Shown: positions 61,726-64,000 of the stretch, one piece after another
How positions within the stretch are numbered: the stretch's first letter is position 1
How the letters are laid out: each line of letters opens with the position of its first letter
NCBI RefSeq assembly: GCF_030297175.1
Contig: NZ_AP028070.1
Coordinates: 248,001 to 312,000 of the forward strand
DNA length: 64,000 nucleotides
Origin: Marinobacter sp. LA51
Lineage (GTDB): Bacteria; Pseudomonadota; Gammaproteobacteria; Pseudomonadales; Oleiphilaceae
Direction: 5' to 3'
Notes under the pieces: model-generated
What the model was told of the DNA's origin: nothing
Databases searched by the model: none
The model's input: the letters and a program-made list of their open reading frames with translations, nothing else
Position numbers and translations under genes: made by a program

Positions 61726-63819
61726 ATGTCTGAGGTCGTAACTTATAACCGTGAAGGCACCGTTGGCGTCATTACTGTGGACTACCCACCGGTGAATGCC
61801 CTGGGCCATGCGGTTCGTTCCGGCCTGTTGGCCGCGCTTGAGCAAGGGCTGAAGGATTCCGAGGCCAAGGTGCTGTTGCTGGTGTGTGAAGGTCGTACCT
61901 TTATTGCCGGCGCGGACATTCGCGAGTTTGGCAAGCCCATTCAGGAGCCATCGCTGCCTGAAGTCATGAATGTTTTCGAGAACAGTGACAAGCCTGTGGT
62001 CGCCGCGATTCATGGCACCGCCCTCGGTGGTGGCCTGGAAACGGCCCTGGGTTGTCATTACCGGATTGCCCTGAGCAGCGCCAAGGTTGGCCTGCCGGAA
62101 GTGAAGCTGGGCCTGTTGCCCGGTGCCGGCGGAACCCAGCGCCTGCCGCGCCTGACCGGTGCCCGCAAGGCCCTGGAAATGATCACCACTGGTGAGTTTG
62201 TCGGTGCCGGCGACGCCCTGAAATTGGGTATTGTTGATGCCGTTGATAAGGGTGACGACATCAGGGCCGCCGGCCTGGCCTTTGCCAACAGCATTGCCGA
62301 TGAAGGCAAGCCGGTGCGCCGGGTTCGGGACCTGACCGACAAGATCGCCGCCGATCAGGGCAGTGAGGTATTTGATGAGTTCCGCGCCCAACTGGAGAAA
62401 AAGGCCCGTGGCCTGTTCTCGCCGTTCAAGTGTGTGGATGCGGTGGAAGCCGCGGTCACCCTGCCATTCGATGAAGGCATGAAACGCGAGCGTGAACTGT
62501 TCGTCCAGTGCATGGACTCGCCCCAGCGCGGCGGACTGATCCACGCCTTCTTCGCCGAGCGTGAAGTATCCAAGGTGAAAGGTCTGGCCAAAGACACCCC
62601 GGTGCGCGACGTTAACAGTGTCGGCATCATCGGTGCCGGTACCATGGGCGGTGGCATTGCCATGAACTTCGCTAACGTTGGCATTCCCGTCACTATCGTG
62701 GAAGTGAAGCAGGAAGCTCTGGACAAGGGCTTTGCGATCATCCGCAAGAACTACGAAAGCTCCGCGAAGAAAGGCCGTATCACCACCGAACAGGTGGAAG
62801 AGCGCATGGCGCTGATCTCCGGCAGCCTCAGCTACGACGCCTTCAAGGACGTCGATCTGGTGATCGAGGCGGTGTTCGAGAACATGGCCATCAAGAAGGA
62901 AATCTTCGCCCAGCTGGACGCCGTGTGTAAGCCCGGCGCTATCCTGGCATCAAACACTTCCACCCTGGATATCGACGAGATCGCCTCGGCCACGAAGCGC
63001 CCGGAAGATGTCGTCGGCATGCACTTCTTCAGCCCGGCCAACGTGATGAAGTTGTTGGAGAACGTGCGTGGCAGCAAGACCTCGGATGAGGTTAAAGCCA
63101 CGGTGATGGCGGTGGCCAAGAAGATTAAGAAAGTGGGTGTGCTGGTTGGCAACTGCTACGGCTTTGTTGGCAACCGCATGCTGCACAAGCGCGGTGCCGA
63201 AGCCATGGCGTTGGTTAACGAGGGTGCAACACCGCAGCAGGTGGACAAGGTGCTGACTGACCTGGGCTACCCCATGGGCCAGTTTGCCATGTCCGATCTG
63301 GCTGGCATCGACGTGGGATATCGGATCCGCCAGGAGCGCCGCAACTCCGGTGAGGATGTGCCCCTGAGCTGGATGGACAAACTCGCCGAACAGGACCGCC
63401 TTGGCCAGAAGACCATGGCCGGCGTTTATCGCTACGAGGAAGGCAGTCGCAAGCCGATCCCTGATCCGGCTGTCGACGCCATTATTGCCAACTTCCGCAA
63501 GGAACAGGGCATTACTCCGCGCGACATCACCGATCAGGAAATTCTCGAGCGCTGCATGTTCGTGATGATCAACGAAGGCGCCAAGATTCTGGAAGAGGGC
63601 GTCGCCGATCGGGCTCTGGACATCGATGTGGTGTGGATCTTCGGTTACGGCTTCCCGGCGTACCGGGGTGGCCCCATGTTCTGGGCCGACCAGCTGGGCC
63701 TGGATACCATCCTGAATGCCGTGGAAAAGTACCACGACGACATCGGTGGTGATCAGTGGAAGCCTTCGGCTCTGCTCAAGCGTCTGGTGGCGGAAGGCAA
63801 ATCCTTCGCTGATCTCTGA
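61726..63819 (+). CDS. Bifunctional enoyl-CoA hydratase / 3-hydroxyacyl-CoA dehydrogenase
   Basis: 697 aa from ATG 61726, with GAGGAG upstream; the open frame extends 30 unconserved codons. The N-terminal crotonase domain keeps both catalytic glutamates, Glu105 in GGGLETALG and Glu125 in GLPEVKLG. The dehydrogenase half starts near residue 290 with VGIIGAGTMGGGIAMNF, has the catalytic His in VGMHFFSPANVMKL, and two C-terminal helical domains. It does the hydration and oxidation steps of fatty-acid beta-oxidation. A thiolase follows 20 nt later. Confidence 0.93.
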   Translation: MSEVVTYNREGTVGVITVDYPPVNALGHAVRSGLLAALEQGLKDSEAKVLLLVCEGRTFIAGADIREFGKPIQEPSLPEVMNVFENSDKPVVAAIHGTALGGGLETALGCHYRIALSSAKVGLPEVKLGLLPGAGGTQRLPRLTGARKALEMITTGEFVGAGDALKLGIVDAVDKGDDIRAAGLAFANSIADEGKPVRRVRDLTDKIAADQGSEVFDEFRAQLEKKARGLFSPFKCVDAVEAAVTLPFDEGMKRERELFVQCMDSPQRGGLIHAFFAEREVSKVKGLAKDTPVRDVNSVGIIGAGTMGGGIAMNFANVGIPVTIVEVKQEALDKGFAIIRKNYESSAKKGRITTEQVEERMALISGSLSYDAFKDVDLVIEAVFENMAIKKEIFAQLDAVCKPGAILASNTSTLDIDEIASATKRPEDVVGMHFFSPANVMKLLENVRGSKTSDEVKATVMAVAKKIKKVGVLVGNCYGFVGNRMLHKRGAEAMALVNEGATPQQVDKVLTDLGYPMGQFAMSDLAGIDVGYRIRQERRNSGEDVPLSWMDKLAEQDRLGQKTMAGVYRYEEGSRKPIPDPAVDAIIANFRKEQGITPRDITDQEILERCMFVMINEGAKILEEGVADRALDIDVVWIFGYGFPAYRGGPMFWADQLGLDTILNAVEKYHDDIGGDQWKPSALLKRLVAEGKSFADL

Positions 63820-63839
63820 ACGAACTGAGGCTATCTGAA

Positions 63840-64000
63840 ATGTCTGAAGCAGTTATTGTTTCCACCGCGCGCACCGGCCTGGGCAAGTCCTACCGGGGCG
63901 CCCTGAATAACACCCACAGTGTCGACCTGGCCGGACATGTGATTCAGCACGCGGTTGCGCGTGCCGGGATTGACCCGGATATCGTTGAGGACGTGATCCT
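63840..64000 (+). CDS. Thiolase (acetyl-CoA acyltransferase), N-terminal part
   Basis: Partial, cut by the right window edge: 53 full codons from ATG 63840, with GAGG upstream. The protein starts MSEAVIVSTARTGLGKSYRG and continues with an AVARAGIDPDIVEDV helix, typical of thiolase N-termini. The active-site Cys is outside the window. It would complete the beta-oxidation spiral with the bifunctional gene 20 nt upstream, as in fadBA operons. Confidence 0.88.
   Translation, partial: MSEAVIVSTARTGLGKSYRGALNNTHSVDLAGHVIQHAVARAGIDPDIVEDVI

Noticed and set aside
1..64000. tRNA, rRNA, CRISPR arrays, insertion sequences or prophage genes
   Set aside because: No T-loop-like tRNA signatures outside genes, no regularly spaced repeats and no transposase or integrase found on reading.

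Overview
The window looks like the chromosome of a marine, organic-acid and lipid-degrading gammaproteobacterium, most likely Marinobacter or a close relative. This is inferred from gene content, not from a marker gene: a TRAP transporter, several acyl-CoA dehydrogenases and ligases, a Pla-1/cef (VolA-like) lipoprotein lipase with a DUF1302/DUF1329 pair, an HBM-type chemoreceptor, and Na+-coupled symporters. DNA is moderately GC-rich throughout, except AT-rich stretches near 40.9-41.1 kb and 27.5 kb. I saw no rRNA, tRNA, CRISPR array, transposase or prophage gene.

1-18 kb is rich in signalling and c-di-GMP genes. A minus-strand histidine kinase and GAF protein diverge from a plus-strand row: HPt-REC-REC-GGDEF, REC-HDOD and a single receiver. 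Further on are an intact HD-GYP protein (after TatD), an HD-GYP protein that has lost its HD pair, and a membrane GGDEF protein. Between them lie housekeeping and transport genes: DUF2288, LysO, TatD, DadA, a methyltransferase, 1-Cys peroxiredoxin, an alanine/Na+ symporter, a CBS protein and FghA. 18-24 kb holds MATE, EamA and NSS transporters, an Aer-like PAS chemoreceptor and an unrecognised exported protein.

24.5-45 kb is a catabolic region. A TRAP transporter (dctPQM) sits beside a crotonase and an acyl-CoA ligase. It is followed by a plus-strand series: SDR, hotdog thioesterase, ACAD11-type acyl-CoA dehydrogenase, SDR, ACAD11-type APH kinase, SurE phosphatase, acyl-CoA ligase and a ketopantoate-reductase-like protein. 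The kinase and dehydrogenase correspond to the two halves of animal ACAD11 and resemble LvaA/LvaC of levulinate catabolism, so phosphorylation and elimination of 4-hydroxyacyl-CoAs is the best guess. Two palindromic intergenic repeats interrupt this series. After an XRE regulator and an HBM chemoreceptor comes a minus-strand operon of two unlike acyl-CoA dehydrogenases, a class II aldolase and a MaoC hydratase.

45-55 kb is an envelope/lipid module. An ECF sigma factor, zinc-finger anti-sigma factor and acidic repeat protein form a minus-strand operon, with a TPR/beta-barrel protein downstream. The divergent genes encode the lipoprotein lipase, a DUF1302 beta-barrel and a DUF1329 protein. An ECF-like promoter and a 16-bp palindrome precede the lipase.

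55-64 kb returns to acyl-CoA metabolism: GcdH, a thiolase, an unrecognised permease, a GhrA-like reductase, an IclR regulator, and a FadJ-type bifunctional beta-oxidation protein followed by a thiolase cut by the window end.
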